DNA of 64,000 nucleotides from the NCBI GenBank assembly GCA_025350815.1, contig JANXXE010000143.1, forward strand, positions 1-64,000, in the 5' to 3' direction. Both the position numbers and the translations under genes were made by a program. The notes under the pieces were generated by a model. It saw nothing but the letters and a program-made list of their open reading frames with translations. It was not told the DNA's origin and did no database searches. The DNA is from Myxococcales bacterium. Lineage in GTDB: Bacteria; Myxococcota_A; Polyangia; Fen-1088. The first letter of the stretch is position 1. Every line of letters begins with the position of its first letter. Positions 31,696 to 42,228 of the stretch are shown piece by piece.

Positions 31696-33417
31696 CTAGT
31701 CGGCGAGGGCAATCTTCGCCGTTGCGAGCGACGCCTTGGCGGCGGCGATCTCTTCGGCGGGGACGTCCGACGGGGACTGCGGCGCGATGTACTCGGGGTA
31801 TCCCGGGACGCCCATTTCGGGAACGTCCAGACCGGCGATTTCGACCGAGGCCGAGACGCGGTTGCCGACCAGCTTGCCGATCACCCAGAACACCAGGCCG
31901 CCGACGACGACGTTCCAGGCAATGCCGGCGCCGACCTCGAAGAACTGGGCCACCAGCTGCCGGGAATCACCGTAGAACAGGCCCGTGACGCCCTTCAATG
32001 CTGCGCCCGTGCTGCCGAGGTATTCGGTGGCGCCCACGGCGTTCCAGCCCTGACCGTAGCTGCCGTCCGAGAACAGACCGACCGCAATGAGGCCCCAGGC
32101 GCCGTTGACGCCGTGAACGCTGATGGCGCCGACGGGATCGTCGATCTTCAGCTTGTCGAAGAAGAACACGCTGGCAACGACCAGGACGCCCGCGATGGCG
32201 CCGATGGCGAAGGCGCCCATCGGCGTGACGAAGGCGCAGGGGGCGGTGATGGCCACCAGGCCGGCCAGCATGCTGTTGCACATCATGCAGGGATCGGGTT
32301 TCCCGTAGCGGGCCCACATATAAAGGACGCCGGTGACGGTCGCCGACATGCCGGCGATCATCGTGTTGACGGCGACGATGCCGATGCGGCCGTCGGCGCC
32401 CGCCAGCGAGCTGCCGGCGTTGAAACCAAACCAGCCGAACGCCAAAATGAAGGTGCCGAGCTGAACCATCGGGACGTTGTGCGCGAGGATCGGCTTGACC
32501 TTGCCGTCCTTGTCGTACTTTCCGATCCGGGGGCCAATCATGATCGCGGTGATCAAGGCCAGCGCGCCGCCTTGAAGGTGAACGACGCCCGAGCCCGCGT
32601 AGTCGACGGCACCGTGGCCAAGGCCCATGCGGTAACCCAACTGCGCAAGCCACCCGCCGCCCCACACCCAGTTTCCGAACACGGGGTAGATGAAGCCGCC
32701 GATGATGACGCTGAAGATGCAGAAGCTCTTGAACGTCCAGCGTTCGGCGCACGCGCCGGTGACGATGGTGGCGGTGGTGTCCATGAAGACCATCATGAAC
32801 AAGAACAGCACGACGACCGAGGCGTCATAGCCGTTGCCAGTCAGGAAGAAGCCGGTCGTGCCAAGCAAACCCCAGCCGTGATCGCCGTTGATGGCCGAGC
32901 CGACGGTCAACATCGAGTGCAGGGTCGGTACGCCACCCAGGGTCACCGGGCCGCCGATGGCCGTTCCGTTGAGGCCGCCGCACATGAACGCGAAGCCGCA
33001 CACGAAAAAGCCCAGCATGCCGAGGCCGTACACCATGAAGTTCATCGACATGGTGTGGCCCGCGTTCTTGGCGCGGATGAGACCCGTCTCGACCAGCGCG
33101 AAGCCCGCCTGCATGAACATGACGAGGAAGCCCGCGATCAGCACCCAAACGAAGTTCACGGCGAAAACACCGTGCGAGGTCGCCTGCGCGACGGCGTCGA
33201 CGGCGGTCGCAAGGTCCTTGATGGTCGCCTTGGCGGGATCCGGCTTCGTATAGCCGGGGACCGAGTACGCCGTGGGCGTTGTTTGAAATGCGCCCGTCTT
33301 GTCGGGTGCGGGATCATCCGCCTGCGCGCGCGGCGCAAATGCCCCCAGCAGCCCCACCACGACGGCGGCTGCCGCCACCCAATGTCTTTGCCTTCGGAAC
33401 AATCCTGCCTTCAGCAT
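31696..33417 (-). CDS. amt: ammonium transporter
   Basis: 573 residues from ATG 33417 with AGGAGA before it. A cleavable N-terminal signal and 70-residue periplasmic lead precede the Amt/MEP/Rh fold: eleven hydrophobic helices, including FVWVLIAGFLVMFMQAGFALVETG, MDTTATIVTGA, VHLQGGALALITAI, the pore-histidine segment FGWFGFNAGSSL and ISVHGVNGAWG. The C-terminus is long and Ala/Glu-rich. No glnK (PII) gene accompanies it, which is unusual, since amt-glnK pairing is common. A small membrane protein gene lies directly upstream. Confidence 0.97.
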   Translation of the reverse strand: MLKAGLFRRQRHWVAAAAVVVGLLGAFAPRAQADDPAPDKTGAFQTTPTAYSVPGYTKPDPAKATIKDLATAVDAVAQATSHGVFAVNFVWVLIAGFLVMFMQAGFALVETGLIRAKNAGHTMSMNFMVYGLGMLGFFVCGFAFMCGGLNGTAIGGPVTLGGVPTLHSMLTVGSAINGDHGWGLLGTTGFFLTGNGYDASVVVLFLFMMVFMDTTATIVTGACAERWTFKSFCIFSVIIGGFIYPVFGNWVWGGGWLAQLGYRMGLGHGAVDYAGSGVVHLQGGALALITAIMIGPRIGKYDKDGKVKPILAHNVPMVQLGTFILAFGWFGFNAGSSLAGADGRIGIVAVNTMIAGMSATVTGVLYMWARYGKPDPCMMCNSMLAGLVAITAPCAFVTPMGAFAIGAIAGVLVVASVFFFDKLKIDDPVGAISVHGVNGAWGLIAVGLFSDGSYGQGWNAVGATEYLGSTGAALKGVTGLFYGDSRQLVAQFFEVGAGIAWNVVVGGLVFWVIGKLVGNRVSASVEIAGLDVPEMGVPGYPEYIAPQSPSDVPAEEIAAAKASLATAKIALAD

Positions 33418-33442
33418 GCGTTTTCTCCTGTGTGCTTTCGTT

Positions 33443-33637
33443 TCATCCAATTTGTCGTTTGAAATTCTTCTTGAGCCGATGCGCCCACGCGGCACCAAAG
33501 GCGGCACCCACCTGCATCATCAGCACGAACATCGCAGTCGTCAGCGCGCGTCGGCCAAGCGTCCCGTACAGCTGCCATGCGGCGATGGCTATCACCAGTT
33601 GCGTACCAATGAAGGTCTTCTTGTACTGTTCCCACAT
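33443..33637 (-). CDS. small two-helix membrane protein upstream of amt
   Basis: 64 residues starting MWEQYKKTFIGTQLVIAIAAW from ATG 33637 with GGAGACGCC before it. Two hydrophobic helices (TQLVIAIAAWQLYGTLG and TTAMFVLMMQVGAAFGAAWA) are flanked by basic residues, ending RLKKNFKRQIG. It ends 25 bases before amt, in the place glnK often occupies, so the two are probably one transcript. Family unknown; it could be an Amt accessory subunit, which is speculation. Confidence 0.7.
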   Translation of the reverse strand: MWEQYKKTFIGTQLVIAIAAWQLYGTLGRRALTTAMFVLMMQVGAAFGAAWAHRLKKNFKRQIG

Positions 33638-33788
33638 GAGGCGTCTCCGGAATCGAGGGCGCATTCGGCGTCACGGAATGTGACTCCAAATGTTTCTGCC
33701 GTGTTAATTAACGCCGTTTGGCCCGCCGTTTCGAAAAGCACTCTAAGCGCACATATGTGAACAGCGTGTTTCGTGGTCGCGAAACCTG

Positions 33789-33853
33789 CGTAAACTGTCT
33801 CTGCTGCGACTTGGCACCGCTGTGCGAAAAGCGGCATGATGTCGCGGTTTACG
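33789..33853 (+). promoter_or_regulatory. nested inverted repeats ahead of the universal stress protein start
   Basis: Three nested pairs can form one elongated structure: CGTAAAC/GTTTACG (33789-33795 with 33847-33853), GCGAC/GTCGC (33806-33810 with 33841-33845) and CCGCT/AGCGG (33817-33821 with 33830-33834). The outer arm ends at the first base of the GAGGGG ribosome-binding site. It may be a structured leader. The same bases also read in frame as an FNR-like cysteine motif, so the interpretation is open. Confidence 0.4.
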
Positions 33854-33867
33854 AGGGGACTACGACT

Positions 33868-34704
33868 TTGCTCACAGACATGTTGGTTTGCCTGGAGGGA
33901 TCGCCCAGCAGTGGCGACGCGGTTTCGTTGGCCATCCATATGGCGCGCGCCATGGGGGCGACCCTGTTTGGCCTCGCCATTGTCGACGAGCCGGGCATCA
34001 AGGCCGGGACGCCCATGGGCATTGGCGGCAGCAGCTACAAGCAACAACGCGATACCGCCCTTTTGAAGGACGCCGAGTTGCGGGCCGACGAGTGGCTAGA
34101 GCGATTTGGTGCCGAGTGCGACGCTGCCGGTGTGAAGTCAACGGTCTCGAAGCGGCAGGGCCGACCGTCAGCGGTGATCTTGGAGGAATCGCAGAATCAC
34201 GATCTCAGCATTGTTGCGCGCGAGATGAACTTCCGTTTCGAAACGGACGAGCTGGATCGCCAGACGCGGGGCAAGGTTCTTCACGGGGCCCGAAAACCCG
34301 TGATGATCGTCCCGCAAGGGGTGACGCGAATCCAGGGCGCGGTACTGATTGCGTACGACGGCAGTTCGGCGTCGAAGCGTGCGCTGAACAGTTTTGCGGA
34401 CAGTGGACTTGCGGCAGGGCGCGCGCTGCACGTCATGACCGTGGGTGACGTCGGTGCGACCGCCTGGGAGGTCGCGAACGTCGCTGTTCAGTCGCTGAAG
34501 GACAGGGGCCTTCCCGCCGAGCTTCACAATGTTGTTTCCATCCTGACCATCGCTGACGCCATTTTGGGCCTCCGCACCAAGCTGGGCGCGGGGATGATTG
34601 TGATGGGTGCCTACGCGCATTCGCGCATCAAGGAACTGGTCTGGGGCTCGGTCACGCAAGAGTTGCTGGAGAAAAGCGGCGTGCCGCTGTTCCTGCATCA
34701 TTGA
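33868..34704 (+). CDS. universal stress protein, tandem UspA domains
   Basis: 278 residues from TTG 33868, chosen because GAGGGG precedes it and LLTDMLVCLEGSPSS aligns with the usual family start (M..DILVCLDGS). The first Usp half spans about 1-150; the second begins VLIAYDGSSASKRALNSF and ends LGAGMIVMGAYAHSRIKELVWGSVTQELLEKSGVPLFL, holding the GxxG-type ATP-binding pattern in degenerate form. The open frame extends upstream to 33718 and there encodes CVNCLCCDLAPLC, so a longer protein cannot be excluded. Likely role: stress resistance by nucleotide binding. It is divergent from the small membrane protein/amt unit. Confidence 0.85.
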   Translation: MLTDMLVCLEGSPSSGDAVSLAIHMARAMGATLFGLAIVDEPGIKAGTPMGIGGSSYKQQRDTALLKDAELRADEWLERFGAECDAAGVKSTVSKRQGRPSAVILEESQNHDLSIVAREMNFRFETDELDRQTRGKVLHGARKPVMIVPQGVTRIQGAVLIAYDGSSASKRALNSFADSGLAAGRALHVMTVGDVGATAWEVANVAVQSLKDRGLPAELHNVVSILTIADAILGLRTKLGAGMIVMGAYAHSRIKELVWGSVTQELLEKSGVPLFLHH

Positions 34705-34711
34705 GGCGAGG

Positions 34712-35665
34712 TCAAATCTTCGGGGCAGACCTGATCCGCAGCGCCAGGGTGCGCACCACGGACGGGGGCGGTAGCAGCGTCCGATTGCCTCGCACGGTGT
34801 AGATGCGCAGCAGGGTGGGGGCGTCGATTGGGACGCCGGCTTCGATCGCCGAAGCTATGTCGCGGCCGAGCCCACCTTCCACCTGGCCGAACCAGAACCA
34901 GTCGCGGGCGGTGTCCAGCCAGTCAAATCCCCGCTTGGCGCCCAGAACGGTGCGGACCAGATGGGCGTCGCTGGTTCCGGCGCGGAAGGCGATGACCCGC
35001 GCGCTGGCCAGGCCCAGCGACAGGATGGTGCGGACGGCGAAGGTGTGGATGCAGGTTGCCAGGGCCAGTTCGGAAACCTCGACCGCCAGGGCCAGTCCGT
35101 CCCGGCGCAAAACGGCGAAGGGGAGGCGATCTTCGAGGTAGCGCGCCGCCCGCTCGATGTGTCGCAGTTCAGCGGCCGGCCCAGTCAGGCCGGCCTTGTT
35201 CAGCCAGTGGCGAATCTGTCCCTCCGAGGCGGGTAGCCGATCGGCGATGAGACCGATGGCGCGCTTGAGGACGTTGTCGAGGGGGCTTGTTCGACCCCGC
35301 GAATCTGATGTCGCGGAGGCGTACTGAGGTCGGCTCTGGCACGACAGCACATCAACGACGCCGTACAGCCCGAACCCCGGAATCTGCAGGAGGCGCCCGT
35401 AGGTCCAGCGACCGCGAGGCGAGCCCGTGTCCAGGAAACGGCGAAGCACGTTGTGGGTTCGCGGGCGAATGGGCATGCGCCCGATGATCTGCGTCGGGGA
35501 CGGCGCGGACTGCACAAGGAAGCCGATAGGCGGGCGCCCGGCCGGTTGCATGGGCGCGTGCAGGCCCGTAAGGGCGCGGAAGCGTTTGACCAGCGTCCCG
35601 TGCGCCAGCCTGCCAGTGTTGGCAGGTGGTGCGTCGGTGGCATCTTCGAGTAGCGACAGGGTCAC
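34712..35665 (-). CDS. hypothetical protein with RNA polymerase alpha-CTD-like segment
   Basis: 317 residues, not recognised as a whole. Near residues 70-105, RPRTHNVLRRFLDTG...TYGRLLQIPGFGLYGVVDVLS resembles the helix-hairpin-helix of the RNA polymerase alpha C-terminal domain (the L.IPGFG..S...L pattern). The remainder is helical with a hydrophobic middle (ALATCIHTFAVRTILSLGLA). No catalytic motif is evident. It converges on the universal stress protein and is divergent from the antiporter. Possibly DNA-binding; low certainty. Confidence 0.6.
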   Translation of the reverse strand: MTLSLLEDATDAPPANTGRLAHGTLVKRFRALTGLHAPMQPAGRPPIGFLVQSAPSPTQIIGRMPIRPRTHNVLRRFLDTGSPRGRWTYGRLLQIPGFGLYGVVDVLSCQSRPQYASATSDSRGRTSPLDNVLKRAIGLIADRLPASEGQIRHWLNKAGLTGPAAELRHIERAARYLEDRLPFAVLRRDGLALAVEVSELALATCIHTFAVRTILSLGLASARVIAFRAGTSDAHLVRTVLGAKRGFDWLDTARDWFWFGQVEGGLGRDIASAIEAGVPIDAPTLLRIYTVRGNRTLLPPPSVVRTLALRIRSAPKI

Positions 35666-35677
35666 AGCGGCTGCCAG

Positions 35678-35714
35678 TGTAACGACGCCACATAGACGAA
35701 TTGTTTCCGTTACA
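35678..35714. promoter_or_regulatory. inverted repeat in divergent intergenic region
   Basis: TGTAACG (35678-35684) and CGTTACA (35708-35714) are exact inverted copies 23 bases apart, with a further CGTAACA close by. They lie in the 153-base gap between the orphan gene and the antiporter. This may be an operator; nothing else is recognised in the gap. Confidence 0.35.
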
Positions 35715-35818
35715 GAAATTGTGCGTAACAGCCGGTGGGGCGATGCAAGCAGTTACCCGCAAGAAGTTACCTGACGGAAAAGCGCCCGAAACAATTGCCG
35801 CGGTATCGCTGCTACACG

Positions 35819-37152
35819 GTGCCGGCAATACCCCCGACCTGGATGGTGGCACCCTTCGTTGCCTATCTGGTGCTGATAGCGGGCACGCCGCTGTTGTACG
35901 GGGAGTTCTGGGGCAAGAACCGCAATAAACTTGTGGTCGCGATGGCTGTCTCGTGCCCGGTCATCGTTTACCTGCTGCTGCGCCACCCGGGTGGAACGCA
36001 CCTGCTGCTGGACGCCTGTCGGGAATACCTGGCGTTCATGGCGTTGCTGGCGTCGTTGTTTGCGATTTCGGGTGGGATCTATCTGCGTGGATCACTGGCG
36101 GGGACGCCGCTGGTCAACACCGCATTTCTGGGCGTGGGCGGCCTTTTGGCCAGCGTGATTGGCACGACGGGCGCGTCCGTCTTGTTGATCCGGCCGCTTT
36201 TGCGCGCGAACGTCAAACGGAAGCGTACCGCCCACATTTTCGTCTTCTTCATCTTCATCGTGTCGAACGGCGCGGGGCTGCTGACGCCGCTGGGCGATCC
36301 GCCGCTGTTCCTGGGCTTCCTACGTGGCGTGCCTTTCCTGTGGACGCTGCGGCTGGTGGCGCCGTGGGCTGTGTCGAACGGGGTGTTGGTGCTGCTGTTC
36401 AGCTTTATCGACCAGGGCATCCTCAACAAAGAAGAGCGCCAGCGTCCGGGCGCACAACTCGAAGAGGTCCAGAAGGTCGCCGAGCCGTTGAGCCTGCAGG
36501 GGCGTCTGAACCTGCTGTGGTTGCTGGGGGTGGTGGGCGTCATCTATGTGGTGGGCACCTACGGCGGGGCCATCAGCGACAATCCATTGGTGCCCTGGGC
36601 GCTGCAGGTCGGGGGCATGCTGGCCTTTGCGGGTCTGTCGCTGTGGACCACGCCGCGATCGATTCACGAGGCGAATAACTTTGGCTGGGGTCCCATCGTC
36701 GAGGTGGCGGTGGTGTTCGTGGGTATCTTTCTGACGATGGTGCCGGCCCTGGCCGTCTTGCAGGCCAAGGGCACGGCGCTGGGGATCGCCCGGCCGTGGC
36801 AGTTCTTCTGGGCCTCGGGGATCCTGTCGAGCTTTCTCGACAACGCGCCCACGTACCTGACTTTCGCCTCGGTGGCGACGGGGGTGGTCAACCAGTTGGC
36901 GGGTAGCAGCCTTGAGGCCGCGAATCTCGGGGCCCTCGCCGCACATCCGCTGGGCGCCACCTTCCTGGCCGCGGTATCCTGCGGGTCGGTCCTGATGGGC
37001 GCGGTCACATATATCGGCAACGGTCCCAATTTCATGGTGAAAGCCATCGCCGAGGAGAACCACGTCCGGATGCCCAGCTTCTTCGGCTACATGGCCTGGT
37101 CGGTTGGTATCCTGATCCCGCTGTTCATCGTCATGACGTTTCTGTTCTTTTG

Positions 37153-37153
<1 letters not shown>
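35819..37153 (+). CDS. sodium:proton antiporter, ion-transporter superfamily
   Basis: About 444 residues. GTG 35819 is preferred because PAIPPTWMVAPFVAYLVLIAG matches the usual family N-terminus; ATG 35843 is the alternative. There are about twelve membrane helices. Characteristic segments are GTTGASVLLIRPLLRAN, VSNGAGLLTPLGDPPLFLGFLRG (the conserved TP.GDPP loop), FFWASGILSSFLDNAPTYLTF and CGSVLMGAVTYIGNGPNFMVKAIAEE. These match the CitMHS/ArsB/NhaD-type family annotated as sodium:proton antiporters. The next gene overlaps its stop by one base. Confidence 0.9.
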
Positions 37154-39733
<2,580 letters not shown>

Positions 39734-39751
39734 CAGGGTACGGTCTTGCCG

Positions 39752-40678
39752 ATGTCACCCGAGGAAGGCTTTCAGAATGATTTGCTGCGCGATGCCCTTA
39801 CGGCTGGGCTTGGCGGCCGGCCGGTCGAACTCGAACGCCTCTTGTGCCGCGCGGGGGCGGTGCTGACGCCGCGACCGAACATGAAACTGGCGGCCGCGTT
39901 TGGCGCCGAAATGTCTGCGTATGCGGGCAAGGCGGCGCGCCTTTTGACCCGGCTTGCCGGCGACGACGCCGCGCCGGACACAGACCGGGCCTTCTTGCCC
40001 ATCGCGGCCGCACACGGCTGGGCCGGTCGGGTGCGCGCCCACCGCGAAGTCGAGGAGGCGTGGCTGGCGCTGGCGCATCTTGCGGCCGACGAGCGCTCTC
40101 CGGTGCGGGTCGGCACACTGGACGCACTGCTGTCTCTGGGCGTGCGCGAAGGCGGGGCGGACGAGCTGGTCGAACGCGGCCTGTCGTGGCTGCGCGCCGA
40201 ATCGGACGCCGGCGCCGTGGGCAGGGAAGCGCGCTTCGGTACAGCCGCGCTGGTGGTCGAGGTGCTGGGCGATCGCCGCGTCTTGTCGCGCGTGCGCGAT
40301 GGCGAACCGTTGCTCGCATACCTGTCGCTGGCGCTGACCGAGGTCACCGAGGCGCCGCGTTCGGCCGAGCGTTCGGATGCGCGGCGGCGGCTGCTGATGT
40401 CGTTGCCGGGGGCGCTGGCCGCCGTGATAGCCAATCCCGCGATGGCCGAGCGTGCCCAGTCCTGGTTCGCGGCCGAATGCGCACGGGCCGACCGGACCGA
40501 CGTGCGCCACGCGCTGTCCGCGGCCATCCTGGCGCTGCGTTCACCGGCCCACGGTCAAAGCGTGATCGTCATAGAAACGTTGCGGGGGGCGCTGCAAGGC
40601 AGTGCCAAACCTTTACGCGATCCCAGTCGTCTGCGCCCCGGAACCGGCCGCGGGAAGGCCTCGCGGCGGACAAGGTAG
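39752..40678 (+). CDS. hypothetical helical repeat protein
   Basis: 308 residues from ATG 39752 (a TTG two codons earlier is possible). The sequence is Ala/Leu/Arg-rich with successive amphipathic helices (EEAWLALAHLAADERSPVRVGTLDALLSLG, RFGTAALVVEVLGDRRVLSRV, RRRLLMSLPGALAAVIANPAM), resembling HEAT-like or ARM-like repeats. No signal peptide, no catalytic motif. It lies 18 bases after the MnmC2-like gene and four bases before the hydrolase, so it is probably co-transcribed. Confidence 0.65.
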   Translation: MSPEEGFQNDLLRDALTAGLGGRPVELERLLCRAGAVLTPRPNMKLAAAFGAEMSAYAGKAARLLTRLAGDDAAPDTDRAFLPIAAAHGWAGRVRAHREVEEAWLALAHLAADERSPVRVGTLDALLSLGVREGGADELVERGLSWLRAESDAGAVGREARFGTAALVVEVLGDRRVLSRVRDGEPLLAYLSLALTEVTEAPRSAERSDARRRLLMSLPGALAAVIANPAMAERAQSWFAAECARADRTDVRHALSAAILALRSPAHGQSVIVIETLRGALQGSAKPLRDPSRLRPGTGRGKASRRTR

Positions 40679-40682
40679 GTCG

Positions 40683-42203
40683 ATGAGGCGCGTCCGTCTT
40701 GTCCTGGAAATCGCCGTCGCTGCGACAGTGGCGTTTGCCTACGCACGCGCCGCCGGCCCGGCGCTGTCACCCATGGGGGCTGGCCCCGAGGGGGATCTCA
40801 AATTCGATGTGCGTGATGCCCCGGACGGACGGGCGATCCCATGCAAGCTGACGTTCGTCGGTGTAGACGGCACGGCGGATCCGCAGTTCACCCACAACGA
40901 CATCGGCCGGCCGATCGGGATGACGGGCATCGCTGCCTTTTCGCGCGTGATGTCAGCGTCCGGATCGGGAACCGTGCGCGTGCCCATCGGCACGTACGAC
41001 GTTTATATCAGCCGCGGCCCCGAATGGGACGTCATGGTCGAGCGGCGCCTGCGTGTTACGGCCGACGGAGTCGTCGTCACGGCGCGCCTGAACCATGTGA
41101 TCGACACGCGTGGTTGGCTTTCTGCGGATTTTCACGTTCATGCGGCGCCGTCGCCCGATTCCGTCGTGCCGCTGCAGCACCGGGTAATCGAGTTCGCCGC
41201 CGACGGCGTCGAGATGATCGTTTCCACCGATCACAACGTCGTCTCGAACTATCAACCCAGCATCGATGAGCTGGGCCTGGGCGAAATTCTCACCAGCGCC
41301 ATGGGCGACGAGATCACGACCAACGGCTGGGGTCATTTCGGGGCCTTTCCGTTGCCGCGCAATCTGGAACAGGCGGGGCACGGTGCCTTGCTGGCGCACG
41401 GGCGCACCGCCACGAACATCTTCAATGACGTCCGGAAGACTGCGCCGGGGGCCATCATCGATGTGCATCACCCGCGGCTGGAAGACGTCGGTTATTTCAA
41501 TCTGGGCAAGTTCAGTCCGCACACGGATCGCGCCGACAGGTCGGGTTTCTCGTTCGACTTCGACGCCGTCGAGGTCCTGAACGGCTATCAAGATCCTGTC
41601 CGGCGCAGCGTGGACCGCACCATCGATGACTGGCTGGGTCTGCTGAACCACGGTCACCTGGTCACGGCCACCGGCAACTCGGACACGCACCACCTGACAT
41701 ACAACATGGGCGGCTACCCGCGGAATTACGTGCGCGTGCGCGACGACCGGCCTTCCCGCGTGACGCCCGCTGAAGTCGCGGAGGCCGTCCGCGGGCACCA
41801 CGCGTTCTTCACGACCGCGCCTTTTGTGCGCGTGTCCGTCGGCGGCGGCGGGCCCGGCGATCTGGTGGCGGTGCGCGGGGGACAGGCGCGCGCTGAAGTC
41901 GAGGTGCAGGCCGCCCCGTGGGTGTCCGTGAACCGCGTCATTCTGTACCAGAACGGCAATGAGGTCCGACGCTGGCCTGTCGCCGCTTCGGCGGACGTGC
42001 TGCGCTTCCGTGTGGCGGTGGATCTGCCGGTGGCCGGCGACGGCTATATCGTCGTGCGCGTCGACGGCGACAAGCTGCTGGCCCCGGTGGTGGGTGACAC
42101 CAAGACCTTCGGCGTGCGGGCGCTGGCCCTGACCAACCCGATCTTCCTCGACGCCAACGGCAATGGCCGGTACGACCCCGCGTTCAAGCACGGCCGGCAC
42201 TGA
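40683..42203 (+). CDS. secreted CehA/McbA-type PHP-domain metallohydrolase
   Basis: 506 residues; ATG 40683 opens MRRVRLVLEIAVAATVAFAYARA, a signal sequence. A beta domain of about 120 residues precedes the PHP-type metal site: LSADFHVHAAPSPDSVVP (HxH), VEMIVSTDHNVVSNY (DH), AIIDVHHPR, and VTATGNSDTHHL near residue 350. A C-terminal beta sandwich follows, ending at IFLDANGNGRYDPAF, a calcium-loop-like segment. CehA and McbA hydrolyse carbamates, but most relatives have unknown substrates; a phosphoesterase activity is equally possible. Confidence 0.88.
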   Translation: MRRVRLVLEIAVAATVAFAYARAAGPALSPMGAGPEGDLKFDVRDAPDGRAIPCKLTFVGVDGTADPQFTHNDIGRPIGMTGIAAFSRVMSASGSGTVRVPIGTYDVYISRGPEWDVMVERRLRVTADGVVVTARLNHVIDTRGWLSADFHVHAAPSPDSVVPLQHRVIEFAADGVEMIVSTDHNVVSNYQPSIDELGLGEILTSAMGDEITTNGWGHFGAFPLPRNLEQAGHGALLAHGRTATNIFNDVRKTAPGAIIDVHHPRLEDVGYFNLGKFSPHTDRADRSGFSFDFDAVEVLNGYQDPVRRSVDRTIDDWLGLLNHGHLVTATGNSDTHHLTYNMGGYPRNYVRVRDDRPSRVTPAEVAEAVRGHHAFFTTAPFVRVSVGGGGPGDLVAVRGGQARAEVEVQAAPWVSVNRVILYQNGNEVRRWPVAASADVLRFRVAVDLPVAGDGYIVVRVDGDKLLAPVVGDTKTFGVRALALTNPIFLDANGNGRYDPAFKHGRH

Positions 42204-42228
42204 CCGCCGCCGCGATTCACGGATCACA

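Noticed and set aside
32113-33462. 449-codon plus-strand ORF opposite amt
   Set aside because: Long only because GC-rich third positions remove stops; the opposite strand encodes a full ammonium transporter and the translation (runs of Asp/Gly/His/Arg) is not protein-like.
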